From NCBI GenBank assembly GCA_031177795.1, contig JAPSKG010000139.1, positions 1 through 6,301 of the forward strand: a DNA stretch of 6,301 nucleotides, written 5' to 3'. Positions 5,456 through 6,301 of the stretch are shown one piece after another. This DNA is from Domibacillus sp. (lineage in GTDB: Bacteria > Bacillota > Bacilli > Bacillales > Domibacillaceae). The position numbers were made by a program, and so were the translations under genes. The first letter of the stretch is position 1; each line of letters starts with the position of its first letter. The notes under the pieces were generated by a model. The model ran no database searches. It had not been told where the DNA came from and was given only the letters and a program-made list of their open reading frames with translations.

Positions 5456-6301
5456 ATGAAGGACAACGTAAAAGTAGGATTGCTCGGTCTTGGCACCGTT
5501 GGAACAGGTGTTGTGAAGATGATTCAAGATCATCAAGAGCAACTGGCGCATCGCGTCGGCTGCCCTGTTCATGTAACAAAGGTACTTGTTAAAAATGTGG
5601 ACAAGAAACGGGACGTAGAATTGCCGAAAGAAGCACTTACCGTGGATCCATACGATGTAATTAATGATCCTGAGGTAGACGTTGTTGTAGAAGTAATGGG
5701 CGGCATTCATGAAACAAAGCAGTTTTTACTAGATGCCCTTAATCAAAAAAAGCACGTTGTAACGGCAAATAAAGATCTTGTTGCCCTTTATGGTTCTGAG
5801 CTGTTAAAAACAGCGTCTGAAAACGGCTGCGATTTTTATTACGAAGCAAGTGTTGCCGGAGGCATTCCAATAATCCGGGGCCTTGCTGACGGTCTTGCTT
5901 CTGACAAAATCAGAACACTGATGGGAATTGTAAACGGCACAACAAACTTTATTTTAACTAAAATGAATAAAGAAGGCATGTCGTATGATGCAGCTTTAAA
6001 AGAAGCACAGGAACTGGGCTTTGCGGAAGCTGATCCAACATCTGATGTAGAAGGCCTTGATGCTGCCCGCAAAATGGCTATTTTATCTCGTCTCGCTTTT
6101 TCAATGGATATTGAACTGGAAGATGTAGATGTAAGCGGCATTTCAAAAGTATCGGACAGCGACTTAAAACATGGACAAACACTTGGCTATACAATGAAAT
6201 TAATCGGGTATGCCGATCAACAAAACGGCTCGGCAGAAGTTAGCGTGCAGCCAACATTTTTATCCAATAACCATCCATTGGCGTCAGTTAATGATGAATA
6301 C
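5456..6301 (+). CDS. hom: Homoserine dehydrogenase, 5' part
   Basis: This gene encodes homoserine dehydrogenase, which reduces aspartate semialdehyde to homoserine with NAD(P)H, the branch to threonine and methionine. The first 282 residues are present and the frame is open at the window edge; Bacillus Hom proteins are about 430 residues, so the C-terminal ACT domain is outside. The Rossmann motif GLGTVG is at residues 11-16, TANKD with Lys106 at 103-107, and the substrate-site stretch EADPTSDVEGLDAARKMAIL at 191-210, holding Asp202 and Lys206, the catalytic pair of this family. The sequence is very close to B. subtilis Hom. ATG at 5456 is chosen for TGAGGTGA seven bases upstream; an in-frame TTG at 5453 is the only near alternative. 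It has its own promoter and is expected to lead into thrC and thrB. Confidence 0.97.
   Translation, partial: MKDNVKVGLLGLGTVGTGVVKMIQDHQEQLAHRVGCPVHVTKVLVKNVDKKRDVELPKEALTVDPYDVINDPEVDVVVEVMGGIHETKQFLLDALNQKKHVVTANKDLVALYGSELLKTASENGCDFYYEASVAGGIPIIRGLADGLASDKIRTLMGIVNGTTNFILTKMNKEGMSYDAALKEAQELGFAEADPTSDVEGLDAARKMAILSRLAFSMDIELEDVDVSGISKVSDSDLKHGQTLGYTMKLIGYADQQNGSAEVSVQPTFLSNNHPLASVNDEY

Noticed and set aside
5348..5710. 120-residue open frame on the - strand across the hom promoter and 5' end
   Set aside because: It is antisense to a highly conserved hom reading frame and has no recognisable domain.

Overview
The window looks like ordinary chromosome of a low-GC Gram-positive bacterium of the family Bacillaceae. 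The reasons are AT-rich intergenic DNA, strong AGGAGG-type ribosome sites, one TTG start, sigma-A-like promoters, a CcpA-type cre site, and a homoserine dehydrogenase that reads very close to Bacillus subtilis Hom from memory. All recognised genes lie on the + strand. I see no tRNA, rRNA, CRISPR array, insertion sequence or prophage cassette.

Layout. Bases 1-60 hold a strong inverted-repeat terminator that closes whatever lies to the left. Bases 60-371 are a gene-free, purine-rich control region with a tandem 10-bp repeat, a TTGACA-17-TATTTT promoter and a cre-like site at the expected transcription start. They lead into a two-gene operon (372-2267) of an AldB/ExaC-type aldehyde dehydrogenase and a cysteine-containing DUF779 protein, closed by a clear terminator. 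Bases 2300-2456 carry a 15-codon and a 3-codon mini-ORF, each with its own Shine-Dalgarno sequence. They precede an unrecognised 126-residue protein (2457-2837) that starts at TTG and is followed by another terminator. Next come a well-placed promoter and an NRDE/TANGO2-family protein (3022-3771). Forty bases later a 496-residue right-handed beta-helix protein begins (3812-5302); it resembles Bacillus phage appendage/tailspike helices. Finally hom (5456 to the window edge) has its own promoter and a short leader containing an 8-bp inverted repeat that abuts its ribosome site.

How the genes relate. The aldehyde dehydrogenase and DUF779 protein almost certainly work together in oxidising acetaldehyde or a similar small aldehyde, probably under carbon catabolite control. 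hom is the committed step to threonine and methionine and is expected to continue into thrC and thrB outside the window. The 126-aa, NRDE and beta-helix genes have no evident pathway link with either side.

The least ordinary items are the phage-appendage-like beta-helix protein with no phage around it and several homopolymer tracts in its 5' part, the nested mini-ORF leader with TTG start, the tandem-repeat plus cre control region, and the hom leader inverted repeat. No single dramatic new system is evident.
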